A stretch of DNA of 64,000 nucleotides, taken from Vibrio furnissii CIP 102972. Its GTDB lineage: Bacteria > Pseudomonadota > Gammaproteobacteria > Enterobacterales > Vibrionaceae. Below the pieces are notes generated by a model. It was not told the DNA's origin and searched no databases. It was given only the letters and a program-made list of their open reading frames with translations. The stretch spans positions 62,001 to 126,000 of the forward strand of contig NZ_ACZP01000011.1 in assembly GCF_000176175.1 (NCBI RefSeq), written 5' to 3'. This document shows, in pieces, positions 7,229 through 17,405 of the stretch; within the stretch, counting starts at the first letter, position 1, and each line of letters starts with the position of its first letter. A program made the translations under genes and the position numbers.

Positions 7229-9757
7229 TTGCAGGCTTACACAACGACCTTAATACAGAGACTGGATAAGCTGAACCGGCAACGCACAGAGCGAGCGCTG
7301 GCGCTTATGGATTTGCAAGGTCAGCGTGTTTTTCATCTCATTCCCGCACTGTTTCATTACAATCATCCCCTCATTCCCGGCTATTTTGCCGACGATGTGC
7401 CGTATGGCGTACACCATTTCGAACTGAATGATATTCAGCAACTGATGGTCGACGACACGGAGCTGGCGATCGGTCAAGCATTGGAGACTGCGCCGCGTCC
7501 GGCCATTCTTGGTTTGTACACCATGGGTAGTACCTCTTCGATTGGTCAGAGCACGTCGAGCGATCTCGATATCTGGGTATGTGTGGATGCCGATATGGAT
7601 TGTGATTCACGTGAAACATTGGGGAATAAGTGCCTGCTGATCACCGACTGGGCGAAAAGCCAAGGGGTGGAAGCGAACTTCTTCATCATGGATGAACAGC
7701 GTTTTCGCCATAATCAGTCGGATGAAATGACTGGGGAAAACTGTGGTTCGTCTCAGCATTTGTTACTGCTGGATGAGTTTTATCGCTCGGCGGTGCGTTT
7801 GGCGGGCAAACGTCTGCTGTGGCAAATCGTGCCACCGGAGATGGAAGAGTGCTACGACGAATACGTGAAACAGTTATGTGCCAATGCGTACATTGACTGC
7901 AGTGAGTGGATCGACTTTGGTCGTCTCAATCGGATTCCGGCCGAAGAGTATTTCGGCGCCAACTTATGGCAGTTGTACAAGAGTATCGACTCGCCTTATA
8001 AGTCAGTGCTGAAAGCGACGCTGCTGGAAGCGTATTCGTGGGAGTACCCGCACACACAACTGCTCAGTATCGATACCAAGCGTCGTTTCTTTGCGCATGA
8101 GCCTGATCTCTACAGCATGGACGCCTATTATCTGATGCTGGCCAAGGTGACCTGTTATCTGGAACGCATTGGCGATCATGCGCGTCTTGATTTGGTGCGT
8201 CGTTGTTTCTACCTCAAAACCCATGAAAAACTCTCTCGTGAACCGGGGGTGGGATCGGTGGCTTGGCGCCGTGAAGCGCTGAACGACATGATCAAAACCT
8301 GGCACTGGGGGCCGGACGTGATTGAGGAACTCGACAACCGCCGTAACTGGAAAGTCGAGCAAGTCAAAGGCGTACACCATGCGCTGCTGGATGCGTTGAT
8401 GGTCAGCTACCGTAACCTGATTCAGTTTGCGCGTCGCAACGACATTACCTCGGCGATCAGCCCACAAGATATCTCGATTCTGGCGCGTAAACTCTACGCG
8501 GCGTTTGAAGTGCTGCCGGGGAAAGTCACCCTGCTCAATCCGCAGATTTCTCCCGACTTGCATGAACCCGACCTGACCTTCATCGAAGTGTGTCCGGGCC
8601 GCACCAACAAGGCGGGCTGGTATCTGTATAAGCAGCCGCTGGTGGCGCATCGCATTTTGGGTCAGCCGTATCTCGAGCACAACGAATACCTGAGTAAACT
8701 GGTGGCGTGGGCGTTTTTCAACGGCCTGATCACCGAATCGACGCGCCTGCATTCGGTGGTGCGTGAAGCGCATCTCGACATCGACAAGTTCTATCAAATG
8801 GTGAGTGACCTGCGAAACACCTTCTCGCTGCACAAACGTCGTCCGACCATGTCGGCGCTGGCGAGTCCGTGTGAAATCAGCCAACTGGCGATGTTCATCA
8901 ACTTTGAAAACGACCCGACGACCGAACTGAGTGGAAAATCACTCAAAGTCGACGTCAAGAATGTCGATATCTTCAGTTTCGGCGCGGAGCAGCGCTGCCT
9001 AGTGGGCAGTGTTGATTTGGTCTATCGCAACTCGTGGCAAGAAGTGCGGACGCTGCACTTTGAAGGCGAAACCGCGATGCTGGATGCGCTGAAAACTGTG
9101 TTGGGCAAAATGCACCAAGACGCGCTGCCGCCGGAATCGGTCGACGTGTTCTGCTACAGCAAAAACCTGCGTGGTGTGATGCGTAACTTGGTGTATCAAC
9201 TGCTGGCTGAGTGCATTGATTTGCGCCTCAAACCGGTGGAACAAGAGAAACGTCGCCGCTTTAAAGCGCTGCGTATCGGCTCGCAAATGTACGGTTTGTT
9301 CTTTGAACGTCGTGGGGTCTCGGTGCAGCGTTTGGAAAACTCGGTCGACTTCTACCGCAGTATTTCGACCAACAAACTCAAAGGCTCACCGCTGTTGATG
9401 CTGGATCGCGAGCAGGATTATCAACTGCCGGATGTGGTGGATGGCTTTGCCAGTGAAGGGTTGGTGCAGTTCTTCTTTGAAGACACCGAAAAAGGCTTCA
9501 ACATTTACGTGCTGGATGAAACCAACCGCGTGGAAGTCTACCACCAGTTCAGCGGCGAAAAAGATGAGATGATTGCCAGCGTCAACAGCTTCTATACGTC
9601 GGTGCGTGATGACAACCAATTGGCGTCGAAGCTGATTAACTTCAACTTGCCGCAGTACTATCAAATCATCCATCCGGAAGAGGGCGACAGTTACGTGGCG
9701 CCTTACCGCAATGATTCCGCGGTCTATTCCAAGCCATCCAAAGCGGTAAACGCGTAA
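7229..9757 (+). CDS. cyaA: CyaA, class I adenylate cyclase
   Basis: An 842-residue enzyme making cAMP from ATP, with the N-terminal catalytic half and C-terminal regulatory half of the enterobacterial class. The GSTSSIGQSTSSDLDIWV region around residues 96-115 is the nucleotidyltransferase signature. I place the start at TTG 7229 (AAGGA at 7217-7221), giving MQAYTTTLIQ; E. coli cyaA also uses TTG, which keeps expression low. It is divergent from hemC, and a strong terminator follows. Confidence 0.97.
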   Translation: MQAYTTTLIQRLDKLNRQRTERALALMDLQGQRVFHLIPALFHYNHPLIPGYFADDVPYGVHHFELNDIQQLMVDDTELAIGQALETAPRPAILGLYTMGSTSSIGQSTSSDLDIWVCVDADMDCDSRETLGNKCLLITDWAKSQGVEANFFIMDEQRFRHNQSDEMTGENCGSSQHLLLLDEFYRSAVRLAGKRLLWQIVPPEMEECYDEYVKQLCANAYIDCSEWIDFGRLNRIPAEEYFGANLWQLYKSIDSPYKSVLKATLLEAYSWEYPHTQLLSIDTKRRFFAHEPDLYSMDAYYLMLAKVTCYLERIGDHARLDLVRRCFYLKTHEKLSREPGVGSVAWRREALNDMIKTWHWGPDVIEELDNRRNWKVEQVKGVHHALLDALMVSYRNLIQFARRNDITSAISPQDISILARKLYAAFEVLPGKVTLLNPQISPDLHEPDLTFIEVCPGRTNKAGWYLYKQPLVAHRILGQPYLEHNEYLSKLVAWAFFNGLITESTRLHSVVREAHLDIDKFYQMVSDLRNTFSLHKRRPTMSALASPCEISQLAMFINFENDPTTELSGKSLKVDVKNVDIFSFGAEQRCLVGSVDLVYRNSWQEVRTLHFEGETAMLDALKTVLGKMHQDALPPESVDVFCYSKNLRGVMRNLVYQLLAECIDLRLKPVEQEKRRRFKALRIGSQMYGLFFERRGVSVQRLENSVDFYRSISTNKLKGSPLLMLDREQDYQLPDVVDGFASEGLVQFFFEDTEKGFNIYVLDETNRVEVYHQFSGEKDEMIASVNSFYTSVRDDNQLASKLINFNLPQYYQIIHPEEGDSYVAPYRNDSAVYSKPSKAVNA

Positions 9758-9780
9758 GACAAACCCGCGATCATTGCCTC

Positions 9781-9810
9781 AAAAAAAGAGCACCTTAGGT
9801 GCTCTTTTTT
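9781..9810. terminator. Bidirectional terminator between cyaA and cyaY
   Basis: A GAGCACC/GGTGCTC stem with a 3-base loop is flanked by seven A and six T. It serves cyaA (+) and cyaY (-). Confidence 0.92.
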
Positions 9811-9821
9811 GTCGGCGGCGA

Positions 9822-10136
9822 TTAGGCCCAATCGATGTGTTCACCTGCGTGTTTTTCACACTCTTGCTTCACCATCTCAAACAGCTCGATGCCGGTTTTT
9901 GAGCAGATCCACTGCTGCGCTTTCCATTGAAAGTGGAAGCCGCCGGATTTCGATGCCAACCAAATCTCTTTCATCGGCTCTTGGCGGTTGATGATGATCT
10001 GGCTGCCATCATCAAATTCCAGCGTCATCACATTGCCGGAGGTTTCGAAATCGATGTCCGCGCCGGAATCATCAATGGCTTCTTCAATGATTTGCATCTG
10101 GCTGTCGACCAGTTGATGAAATTCAGTCTCGTTCAT
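9822..10136 (-). CDS. cyaY: CyaY, bacterial frataxin
   Basis: A 104-residue protein. The acidic first helix (EEAIDDSGADIDFE) and the WLASKSGGFHFQW sheet region are characteristic of frataxin. CyaY binds iron and tunes Fe-S cluster assembly with IscS. The ATG at 10136 is preceded by AGGATAGACAGG. It is convergent with cyaA and divergent from lptM. Confidence 0.95.
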   Translation of the reverse strand: MNETEFHQLVDSQMQIIEEAIDDSGADIDFETSGNVMTLEFDDGSQIIINRQEPMKEIWLASKSGGFHFQWKAQQWICSKTGIELFEMVKQECEKHAGEHIDWA

Positions 10137-10211
10137 CCTGTCTATCCTATTGCTTTTCCTGATTGTGGTGCGATTATAGGGGGCATTGATTCAATAATCA
10201 CGATATGCAAA

Positions 10212-10328
10212 ATGAAAAAGTCCATCACCGCACTGTTTTTGTTGTCCGTTCTCACTTTGGCAGGCTGCGGTCAAACAGGCCCGCTGTACATGCCTGATGA
10301 CGCTCAACAGAGTGAACAAAATCAGTAA
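10212..10328 (+). CDS. lptM: LptM (YifL), small outer-membrane lipoprotein
   Basis: A 38-residue lipoprotein with signal MKKSITALFLLSVLTLAGC, lipobox LAGC, and the conserved mature start CGQTGPLYMP. LptM stabilises the LptD/LptE lipopolysaccharide translocon and helps LptD disulfide maturation. It sits directly before lysA, as in E. coli. The ATG at 10212 is the only start that gives a proper signal peptide; its ribosome site is weak. Confidence 0.93.
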   Translation: MKKSITALFLLSVLTLAGCGQTGPLYMPDDAQQSEQNQ

Positions 10329-10358
10329 ATTCAAACAATTATATTAAGGGAAAGTATT

Positions 10359-11612
10359 TTGGATTACTTCAATTATCAGGATGATGGCCAACTTTGGGCG
10401 GAAAACGTATCACTGGCTCAATTGGCTGAGGATTATGGCACGCCGCTGTATGTCTATTCCCGTGCGACGCTGGAGCGTCACTGGCACGCGTTTGACAAAT
10501 CGGTCGGCGATCATCCCCACCTGGTTTGTTATGCGGTGAAAGCGAACTCGAACCTCGGGGTGCTCAACACACTGGCGCGTTTGGGATCGGGCTTTGATAT
10601 TGTGTCAGCGGGTGAGCTGGAACGTGTCGTGGCTGCGGGCGGTGACCCGGCGAAAGTAGTGTTCTCTGGTGTGGGTAAAACCGCTGCCGAGATGAAACGC
10701 GCCTTGGCGCTGAAGATCAAGTGCTTCAACGTGGAGTCGGAATCTGAGCTGGAGCGCCTGAACCAAGTGGCGGGCGAGATGGGTGTCAAAGCCCCAATTT
10801 CGCTGCGCATCAATCCGGATGTCGACGCCAAAACGCACCCTTATATTTCGACTGGCCTGCGCGACAACAAATTTGGTATCGCGTTTGACCGTGCGCCGGA
10901 TGTGTACCGTTTGGCACAACGCCTCGATCATATTTCGATTCATGGCATCGACTGCCACATCGGCTCGCAACTGACGGCGATTGAACCATTTATCGACGCA
11001 ACCGATCGTTTGTTGGCGCTGATTGACAATCTGAAAGCGGAAGGCATCCACATCAAACATCTGGATGTGGGGGGCGGCCTGGGCGTGGTGTATCGTGATG
11101 AATTGCCACCTCAACCTTCTGAATACGCCAAAGCGCTGTTGTCGCGTCTGGCGAATCATCAAGAGTTAGAACTGATTTTTGAACCGGGTCGTGCCATTGC
11201 GGCTAACGCTGGCGTGCTGCTGACCCGTGTTGAGTACCTCAAACACACCGAACACAAAAACTTCGCCATCATTGATGCCGCGATGAATGACCTAATGCGT
11301 CCGGCGTTGTACCAAGCGTGGCAAGATATTGTGCCGGTGTCGCCGCGCGAAGGCGCTGCATTGACCTATGATTTAGTGGGACCCGTGTGTGAAACGGGTG
11401 ACTTCTTGGGCAAAGACCGTTCGCTGGTGCTTCAGCAAGGGGATTTGCTGGCAGTGCGTTCTGCCGGGGCGTATGGGTTTGCGATGTCGTCGAACTACAA
11501 CACGCGCACGCGTGCGGCGGAAGTGATTGTCGATGGTGGAACCACCCACGTGGTGCGCCAACGCGAAGAGCTGTCGAGCCTGTGGGCCCTTGAGAGCCTT
11601 CTGCCGGAGTAA
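10359..11612 (+). CDS. lysA: LysA, diaminopimelate decarboxylase
   Basis: A 417-residue PLP enzyme of the alanine-racemase fold that decarboxylates meso-diaminopimelate to lysine. The PLP lysine lies in the YAVKANSN motif near residue 56, the HIGSQ and GGGLGV loops are intact, and the active-site CETGDFLG lies near 346. The start is TTG at 10359, preceded by AAGGGA at 10346-10351. It is in a cluster with lptM upstream and dapF 11 bases downstream, covering consecutive steps of lysine synthesis. Confidence 0.96.
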   Translation: MDYFNYQDDGQLWAENVSLAQLAEDYGTPLYVYSRATLERHWHAFDKSVGDHPHLVCYAVKANSNLGVLNTLARLGSGFDIVSAGELERVVAAGGDPAKVVFSGVGKTAAEMKRALALKIKCFNVESESELERLNQVAGEMGVKAPISLRINPDVDAKTHPYISTGLRDNKFGIAFDRAPDVYRLAQRLDHISIHGIDCHIGSQLTAIEPFIDATDRLLALIDNLKAEGIHIKHLDVGGGLGVVYRDELPPQPSEYAKALLSRLANHQELELIFEPGRAIAANAGVLLTRVEYLKHTEHKNFAIIDAAMNDLMRPALYQAWQDIVPVSPREGAALTYDLVGPVCETGDFLGKDRSLVLQQGDLLAVRSAGAYGFAMSSNYNTRTRAAEVIVDGGTTHVVRQREELSSLWALESLLPE

Positions 11613-11623
11613 AGTGACGACTT

Positions 11624-12454
11624 ATGCATTTCCATTTTTCTAAAATGCACGGTTTGGGTAATGACTTCATGGTCGTGGACTGCATTACCCAGAACGTTTT
11701 CTTTTCCCCTGAGTTGATCCGCCGTATGGCGGATCGTCATACCGGGGTGGGCTTTGACCAACTGTTGGTGGTTGAAGCGCCTTACGATCCAGAGACCGAC
11801 TTTCATTACCGCATCTTCAACGCCGATGGCAGCGAAGTAGAACAGTGTGGCAACGGCGCGCGCTGTTTTGCCCGCTTTGTGCGCATGAAAGGCCTGACCA
11901 ACAAATACAGCATCAGCGTCAGCACCAAAAAAGGCAAAATGGTGCTGATTGTCGAAGACGATGATCAGATCACCGTCAACATGGGTGTGCCGGAATTTGA
12001 GCCGAGCAAAATCCCATTCCGTGCCAAGCAAGCGGAAAAGACCTATATCATGCGTGTGGAAGAGCAAACCCTGTTCTGCGGCGCGGTGAGCATGGGGAAT
12101 CCGCACGTGGTGACGGTGGTGGATGACGTAACGACTGCCAATGTCGAGACGCTGGGGCCGCTGTTGGAATCGCACGAGCGTTTTCCGGAGCGCGTGAATG
12201 CGGGCTTTATGCAGGTGCTCAATCGCAATGAAGTGAACTTGCGTGTGTACGAACGCGGCGCGGGTGAAACTCAGGCCTGTGGCAGCGGCGCGTGTGGCGC
12301 GGTGGCTGTGGGCGTGGTGCAAGGGTTGCTTGATGATACCGTCACCGTGCATCTGCCGGGCGGCGATTTGGAAATCAGCTGGCAAGGTCCGGGCAAACCG
12401 CTGTACATGACTGGCCCTGCGACGCACGTCTTTGACGGCCAGCTCTCTTGCTAA
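11624..12454 (+). CDS. dapF: DapF, diaminopimelate epimerase
   Basis: A 276-residue cofactor-free racemase converting LL- to meso-diaminopimelate for lysine and peptidoglycan. The two catalytic cysteines lie in EQCGNGARC (about residue 73) and ACGSGACG (about 219). The N-terminal [12 protein letters not shown] motif is typical. The ribosome site before ATG 11624 is weak, so translation is probably coupled to lysA, whose stop is 11 bases upstream. Confidence 0.97.
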   Translation: MHFHFSKMHGLGNDFMVVDCITQNVFFSPELIRRMADRHTGVGFDQLLVVEAPYDPETDFHYRIFNADGSEVEQCGNGARCFARFVRMKGLTNKYSISVSTKKGKMVLIVEDDDQITVNMGVPEFEPSKIPFRAKQAEKTYIMRVEEQTLFCGAVSMGNPHVVTVVDDVTTANVETLGPLLESHERFPERVNAGFMQVLNRNEVNLRVYERGAGETQACGSGACGAVAVGVVQGLLDDTVTVHLPGGDLEISWQGPGKPLYMTGPATHVFDGQLSC

Positions 12455-12466
12455 TAAGGATTTGTT

Positions 12467-13171
12467 GTGTCGCAACTGGAAGCTGATGCGCTGACGGCCG
12501 AAGTGGTCGCAGAGTATCTCAAAGACCATCCGGACTTCTTTTCTCACCGTCCGGATCTGGTGGACCGGTTGGCACTGCCGCATCAGGAGATGGGGTCGGT
12601 GTCACTGGTGCACATTCAAATGGCGCGTCAGCGCCAGCGAATTGATGAATTGGAAGAAGAGATCACCACCTTGATGTCTCTGGCCGCCAACAACGATCGC
12701 ACCTTTCATGAATTCATGGACTTGCAGGAGCAGATCCTGCAATGTGCCACGCTGACCGAAGTGTGCCGCGCGATTGAAGCCAAAGCGCAGTTGCTTGGCT
12801 TAACCGCGTATGTGCGCCTTTTGGGTCACGACCACCCTCGTTATGCCCTGAGCAAAGAGCAGTGGCAACGATTTTCAACCAATCATTTCAATGGCAAAAG
12901 CGCCTATCTCGGCCGTTTGCGTCAGGTGGATCGCCATCATCTGTTCGGCGAAGACCATCTGGCACCGGAGATGGGATCGTACGTGATTCTGCCGCTGGTC
13001 AAACGCAACCCGCAGGGCGTGCTGGCGTTTGCCAGTGACGATGGCGGCCACTTCCAGCCATGCATGGATACGCTGTTTTTGCGTCATCTGGCGCTGGTGT
13101 TGTCGCATCTAATTGAGATTTTACCCTGGCAGGTGAACGAACATGATCGACTCAGCCACCCCTCTGCCTGA
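12467..13171 (+). CDS. DUF484 family (GAF-like) protein
   Basis: A 234-residue protein of the DUF484 family, found between dapF and xerC in most gammaproteobacteria (E. coli yigA is a short version). The fold resembles a GAF sensor domain, with an N-terminal helix and coiled coil (about 40-75). The function is unknown. The start is GTG at 12467 with AAGGA at 12456. Its 3' end overlaps xerC by 29 bases. Confidence 0.88.
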   Translation: MSQLEADALTAEVVAEYLKDHPDFFSHRPDLVDRLALPHQEMGSVSLVHIQMARQRQRIDELEEEITTLMSLAANNDRTFHEFMDLQEQILQCATLTEVCRAIEAKAQLLGLTAYVRLLGHDHPRYALSKEQWQRFSTNHFNGKSAYLGRLRQVDRHHLFGEDHLAPEMGSYVILPLVKRNPQGVLAFASDDGGHFQPCMDTLFLRHLALVLSHLIEILPWQVNEHDRLSHPSA

Positions 13172-14072
13172 CAGTTTAGGTCGGCCTCTGGAGCGCTTTT
13201 ACGAGTATTTGCGCAGTGAAAAGGGGCTGAGCTTACACACGCAGCGCAACTACAAACAGCAGCTCACCACCATGGCGCAGCACCTCAACCACATGGGGCT
13301 CAATCAATGGCAGCAAGTGGATGCCGGTTGGGTGCGCCAATTGGCGAGTAAAGGCATGCGCGACGGCATGAAAGCCAGCAGTTTGGCGACTCGCTTGTCG
13401 TCGCTGCGCAGCTTTTTTGATTTTCTGATCCTGCGTGGCGAGCTGAATGCCAACCCAGCCAAAGGGGTGTCGGCGCCGCGCAAGAAACGCCCGCTGCCGA
13501 AAAACCTCGATGTGGACGAAATGGCGCAGTTGCTGGAAGTGAACGAAGATGACCCCTTGTCGATTCGCGATCGCGCCATGATGGAACTGATGTACGGCGC
13601 AGGCCTGCGTTTGGCTGAGCTGGTGGCGATCAATGTGCGCGATGTGAGCCTCAGCGCCGGCGAAATTCGCGTTATCGGTAAAGGTAACAAAGAGCGTAAA
13701 GCGCCGTTTGCCGGCCAAGCCAAAGAGTGGGTCGGGAAATGGCTCAAGGTGCGTAGTTCGCTGCTCAAAGGCGACGAACCCGCGCTGTTTATCTCTCAAC
13801 TGGGCGCGCGTATCTCGCACCGCAACGTGCAAAAACGTATGGCGGAATGGGGTCACAAGCAGTCGGTGGCCAGCCACATCAGCCCGCACAAATTGCGCCA
13901 CTCGTTTGCCACCCACATGTTGGAATCGAGCAACAACCTGCGCGCGGTGCAAGAGCTGCTCGGACACGAGAACATCTCCACCACGCAAATTTATACCCAT
14001 TTGGATTTTCAACATTTGGCGGAAGTGTATGACCAAGCGCATCCGCGTGCGCACAAAAAAGCCAAGGAGTAA
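13143..14072 (+). CDS. xerC: XerC, tyrosine recombinase for chromosome dimers
   Basis: A 309-residue recombinase that with XerD resolves chromosome dimers at dif. The N-terminal core-binding domain covers about 1-110. The catalytic domain has R156 (GLRLAEL), the HKLRHSFATH motif, the LLGHENI histidine and the nucleophile in TTQIYTHLD near the C-terminus. It overlaps the DUF484 gene and is followed 3 bases later by yigB, the ancestral gene order. Confidence 0.96.
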   Translation: MIDSATPLPDSLGRPLERFYEYLRSEKGLSLHTQRNYKQQLTTMAQHLNHMGLNQWQQVDAGWVRQLASKGMRDGMKASSLATRLSSLRSFFDFLILRGELNANPAKGVSAPRKKRPLPKNLDVDEMAQLLEVNEDDPLSIRDRAMMELMYGAGLRLAELVAINVRDVSLSAGEIRVIGKGNKERKAPFAGQAKEWVGKWLKVRSSLLKGDEPALFISQLGARISHRNVQKRMAEWGHKQSVASHISPHKLRHSFATHMLESSNNLRAVQELLGHENISTTQIYTHLDFQHLAEVYDQAHPRAHKKAKE

Positions 14073-14075
14073 CCG

Positions 14076-14795
14076 ATGCTGATTTACCGCAACTTGCCGC
14101 CCATTCAAGCCCTCACCTTTGATTTGGATGATACCTTGTACGATAACCGCCCGGTGATTCGTCATGTGGAGCAGCAAGTGGCGGCATGGTTGCATCGGGA
14201 ACACCCGATCACGGCGACGCAGCCGATGGCGTGGTGGAAGGCTCTCAAGCTTCGCATCGCGCAAGACAACCCATGGTTGCCGCACGATGTCACCTTGTGG
14301 CGGTATGAGCAGATTCGCCAAGGGTTGCTGGCGCTCGGCTATGCGCCGCACCAAGCCGAGCAAGCAGCGAATGACACCATCGACCAAATGACGCAGCTGC
14401 GCAGCTGTGTTGATGTGCCTGAAGAAACCCACCGCGTGATGAGCTATTTGGCGACGAAGGTGCCGCTGGTGGCGATCACCAACGGCAATGTCGATGTCGA
14501 AAAAATTGGCCTCAGCCGTTATTTTCAACGTGTTTTCAAAGCCGGGCCGGATGGCCATGCTAAACCGTATCCCGATATGTTTGATAAAGCGCGCGCTTTT
14601 CTGGCGTTGCCAGCGCAGGCCATTTTGCATGTGGGTGACCACCCGGTGACCGATGTGCAAGGTGCCAAACAGTGCGGTTTTCAAGCCTGCTGGTACAACG
14701 ATCAAGGTCTCACCCTACGTGCAACGCCGCAGATGAAACTGCTGCCGGACGTTGAAATACAGACACTATCTCAACTTAATCAACTGATTCTGTGA
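14076..14795 (+). CDS. yigB: YigB, HAD phosphatase of the flavin pathway
   Basis: A 239-residue HAD hydrolase. Motif I is FDLDDTLYD (near residue 16), motif II includes AITNGN, and motif IV is HVGDHPVTDV. In E. coli YigB removes the phosphate from the riboflavin precursor 5-amino-6-(5-phospho-D-ribitylamino)uracil and from FMN. AAGGAG precedes ATG 14076, in an operon with xerC. Confidence 0.92.
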   Translation: MLIYRNLPPIQALTFDLDDTLYDNRPVIRHVEQQVAAWLHREHPITATQPMAWWKALKLRIAQDNPWLPHDVTLWRYEQIRQGLLALGYAPHQAEQAANDTIDQMTQLRSCVDVPEETHRVMSYLATKVPLVAITNGNVDVEKIGLSRYFQRVFKAGPDGHAKPYPDMFDKARAFLALPAQAILHVGDHPVTDVQGAKQCGFQACWYNDQGLTLRATPQMKLLPDVEIQTLSQLNQLIL

Positions 14796-14902
14796 ATCAA
14801 CGTTGTGATTTCCATTCACAACAATTAACTTCTTAGTCAGTATGTTTTAAGGTAATCAGTTCGTTGGATCGCCAGTCACTCATGATGAGTTAGTTGGATT
14901 AC

Positions 14903-17386
14903 ATGTTTACATCCTCTCTTTTTATCCCAGCACATCAATCGCTACACCATGCCCTGTCGGCTTTCGAGTTTTCTGCGCAGGGCCAGACACTCATTCAGGT
15001 CTTCTCCAGCCTGCCCGCTCAAGACATTACCCCGTTTGCCGAACAGATCGTTCAGCGCTATCCCGACGCGCAGTTGGTGGGGCTGAGCACCGGGCAGATC
15101 ATTCACAACGGAGACATTCATCATCAAGGCACTTTGCTGCTGATGACGCAGTTTGCGGAGGCCAAGGTGAGCGCGGCGGTCAGCCGTTTTAGCAACAACC
15201 CGGTGCGAGACACTCAAACACTGGTCACCGCGCTGGCGCTGCAGCCCAATACCCAAGCGATACTCTGTTTTGCCGAGTACCTGAGTATGGAGCGCTCTGA
15301 ACGCATTGGTGCGTTCAACCATTTGGCGCCGAATGTGCCGGTGGCAGGGGGCGCCGCCTCAGATGGTGACGACGGCCGTTGGGTGCTGTTGGGGACGCAA
15401 ACCTATCGCGATGCGATGGTGGCGGTGGCATTGCACGGTGACACATTGCACGCCAGCAATGCGGCGTATACAGAGTGGAACCCGATTGGGCGCCATTTCC
15501 GCGTCACCAAGACCGACGGCAAGACGCTGTATCGCCTCGATGACATGCCTGTGCAAGAAGTGTACAACCGCTACCTCGGCGATGGGCAGCATGTGCCGTT
15601 TGAGATGCTGCACAACTTTCCGCTCATCAAGGGCGATTTGCAGCAGCAAGATGTCTACGTACCGATGTATGAAGATGAACCGGGGATTGTGCTGAATCAA
15701 GCGCTGTCGGTGGGCGACGAAGTGCGTTTCTGCTTTGACCATCCGTCCCTGACCTTAGAACAGGTCTATTTTGGCGCCGAGCAGCTGCGTGCATTTCAGC
15801 CAGAGCAGATTTTTGTCTACAACTGCACGTCCCGCTTGGAATTCATCGAAGAGAACCAAGAGCTATTACCGCTGCAATCGGTCGCACCGACCCAAGGCTG
15901 TTATTGCATGGGGGAGCTGTGGCACGATGGCACGCTGCAACGTTCGCTGCATCACAGTATGACCTACTTGGCACTGCGCGAAGGGGACACGGTTGAGCGC
16001 CGCGCTGAACCTTTCTCACTGGGGCGCCATGACGTGATTGCGCCGCTGTTTAGTTTGATTCGCAACTCGCTGAGCGACTTGGATGAGATGAACCACAATC
16101 TGGCTTATAAGATTCAAAGCCAAGCCAGCATGCTGACCGCCAGTTATCGCGTCGACCCGCGTACCGGATTACCCAACCGCGTGGTGCTGCGCGAGAAACT
16201 GCTGCGCATGGCGGGAAGTCATCATCTGCTGGCGCTCAAGTTAACCAACTTTAACCAAATCAATGAAAAGTACGGGTATCAGGTGGGGGATCGCCTGCTG
16301 CAAGATCTCAGCGCCCATTTTCAGCACTATTTGCAGCAACATTTGCCCGGCCGCAGTGAGCTGTTTGCCATCGGGGTGGGCGAATGGGCGACGCTGTTTC
16401 GCAGTGAGGCGGATGAAGCATTTATTCACCTGACCTTCTCGCAGTTTGTTGATCAGTTGGAACACGTCAATTTCGAGCCGTTTGGGCTGCCGGAAGTGGA
16501 TTACGTGTCGGTGTCGCTGTGTGCCGGTTTGGTCAGTCGGCGTGATTTCCCGGACAAAGATCCGGATGATTTGCTGCTGCGCGCCATAGAAGCACGCCGC
16601 CACGCGCATCAACACAACCGTCATTTCTGTAACGCCAGCCAATTGCGCGCGCAAGAGCAGATGCGTCAGGAACGATTGGGATGGTTGTCGTGCGTGAGCC
16701 GCGCGGTGTTGGATAACAACGTTTTGGTGTACGCGCAGCCGATCTACAAAGCGCACAGCCATGAACTGGCGTCGCTGGAGTGCTTGGTGCGTATCGATGA
16801 CGACGGTGAAATTATTCTGCCGGGGCGTTTTCTGCCCATCATCGAAGGCACCCATCTCTACACGCGCCTCAGTCGCCAAATGATCAACCGCACCTTTGAC
16901 TTGATGCGCGATCGCCATGAAGCGTTTTCGATTAACCTCGCGCCACAAGATTTCATGAGTGAGCGCACGCTGCTCAACTTGGAAGAGGCGATCAAATCGT
17001 TACCCGACCCAAGCCGCGTGGGGCTGGAAGTGTTGGAAACGGAGCAGATCAAAGACTACGGCCACATGATTGAAGTGTGTAACCACTTCCGTTCGCTGGG
17101 CGCGAGCATCATCGTCGATGACTTTGGCTCGGGATATTCCAACATTGATGAAATCGTCAAACTGGAACCGCAGGTGATCAAGCTCGATGGCAGCCTGATC
17201 CGCAACATCGACCAAGACATCAAACAGCGCCGCATTGCACAGCAGTTGGTGCAACTGTGCCAAGTGCTGAATGCCAAAACCGTGGCGGAGTTCGTGCATA
17301 ACGATGAGGTGCGTCGCATCAGTGAAGCGATGGGGGTCGATTACCTACAAGGTTTTCATTTGGGCGCGCCGCAACGGCTCGGTTGA
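14903..17386 (+). CDS. FIST sensor - degenerate GGDEF - EAL protein
   Basis: About 827 residues. The N-terminal and C-terminal FIST halves (about 1-380, with VAGGAASDGDD and a late MGELWHDG) sense small ligands. A GGDEF-like domain (about 400-560) has the motif changed to GVGEWATL, so it is unlikely to make c-di-GMP. The EAL domain (about 575-827) keeps the key residues: E in LECLVRI, N in INLAPQ, E in LEVLET, the DDFGSGYS pair, K in VIKLDG, the E of VAEFV and Q in LQGFH. A c-di-GMP phosphodiesterase is the likely role. I use ATG 14903; TTG 14894 is an alternative. No transmembrane segment is seen, so it is cytoplasmic. Confidence 0.88.
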   Translation: MFTSSLFIPAHQSLHHALSAFEFSAQGQTLIQVFSSLPAQDITPFAEQIVQRYPDAQLVGLSTGQIIHNGDIHHQGTLLLMTQFAEAKVSAAVSRFSNNPVRDTQTLVTALALQPNTQAILCFAEYLSMERSERIGAFNHLAPNVPVAGGAASDGDDGRWVLLGTQTYRDAMVAVALHGDTLHASNAAYTEWNPIGRHFRVTKTDGKTLYRLDDMPVQEVYNRYLGDGQHVPFEMLHNFPLIKGDLQQQDVYVPMYEDEPGIVLNQALSVGDEVRFCFDHPSLTLEQVYFGAEQLRAFQPEQIFVYNCTSRLEFIEENQELLPLQSVAPTQGCYCMGELWHDGTLQRSLHHSMTYLALREGDTVERRAEPFSLGRHDVIAPLFSLIRNSLSDLDEMNHNLAYKIQSQASMLTASYRVDPRTGLPNRVVLREKLLRMAGSHHLLALKLTNFNQINEKYGYQVGDRLLQDLSAHFQHYLQQHLPGRSELFAIGVGEWATLFRSEADEAFIHLTFSQFVDQLEHVNFEPFGLPEVDYVSVSLCAGLVSRRDFPDKDPDDLLLRAIEARRHAHQHNRHFCNASQLRAQEQMRQERLGWLSCVSRAVLDNNVLVYAQPIYKAHSHELASLECLVRIDDDGEIILPGRFLPIIEGTHLYTRLSRQMINRTFDLMRDRHEAFSINLAPQDFMSERTLLNLEEAIKSLPDPSRVGLEVLETEQIKDYGHMIEVCNHFRSLGASIIVDDFGSGYSNIDEIVKLEPQVIKLDGSLIRNIDQDIKQRRIAQQLVQLCQVLNAKTVAEFVHNDEVRRISEAMGVDYLQGFHLGAPQRLG

Positions 17387-17405
17387 GGCGTGCGGCCGCG
17401 CACGA

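Noticed and set aside
13233..14705. 490-codon open frame antisense to xerC and yigB
   Set aside because: It is a GC-rich shadow of two certain genes, with no start signals and no family features.
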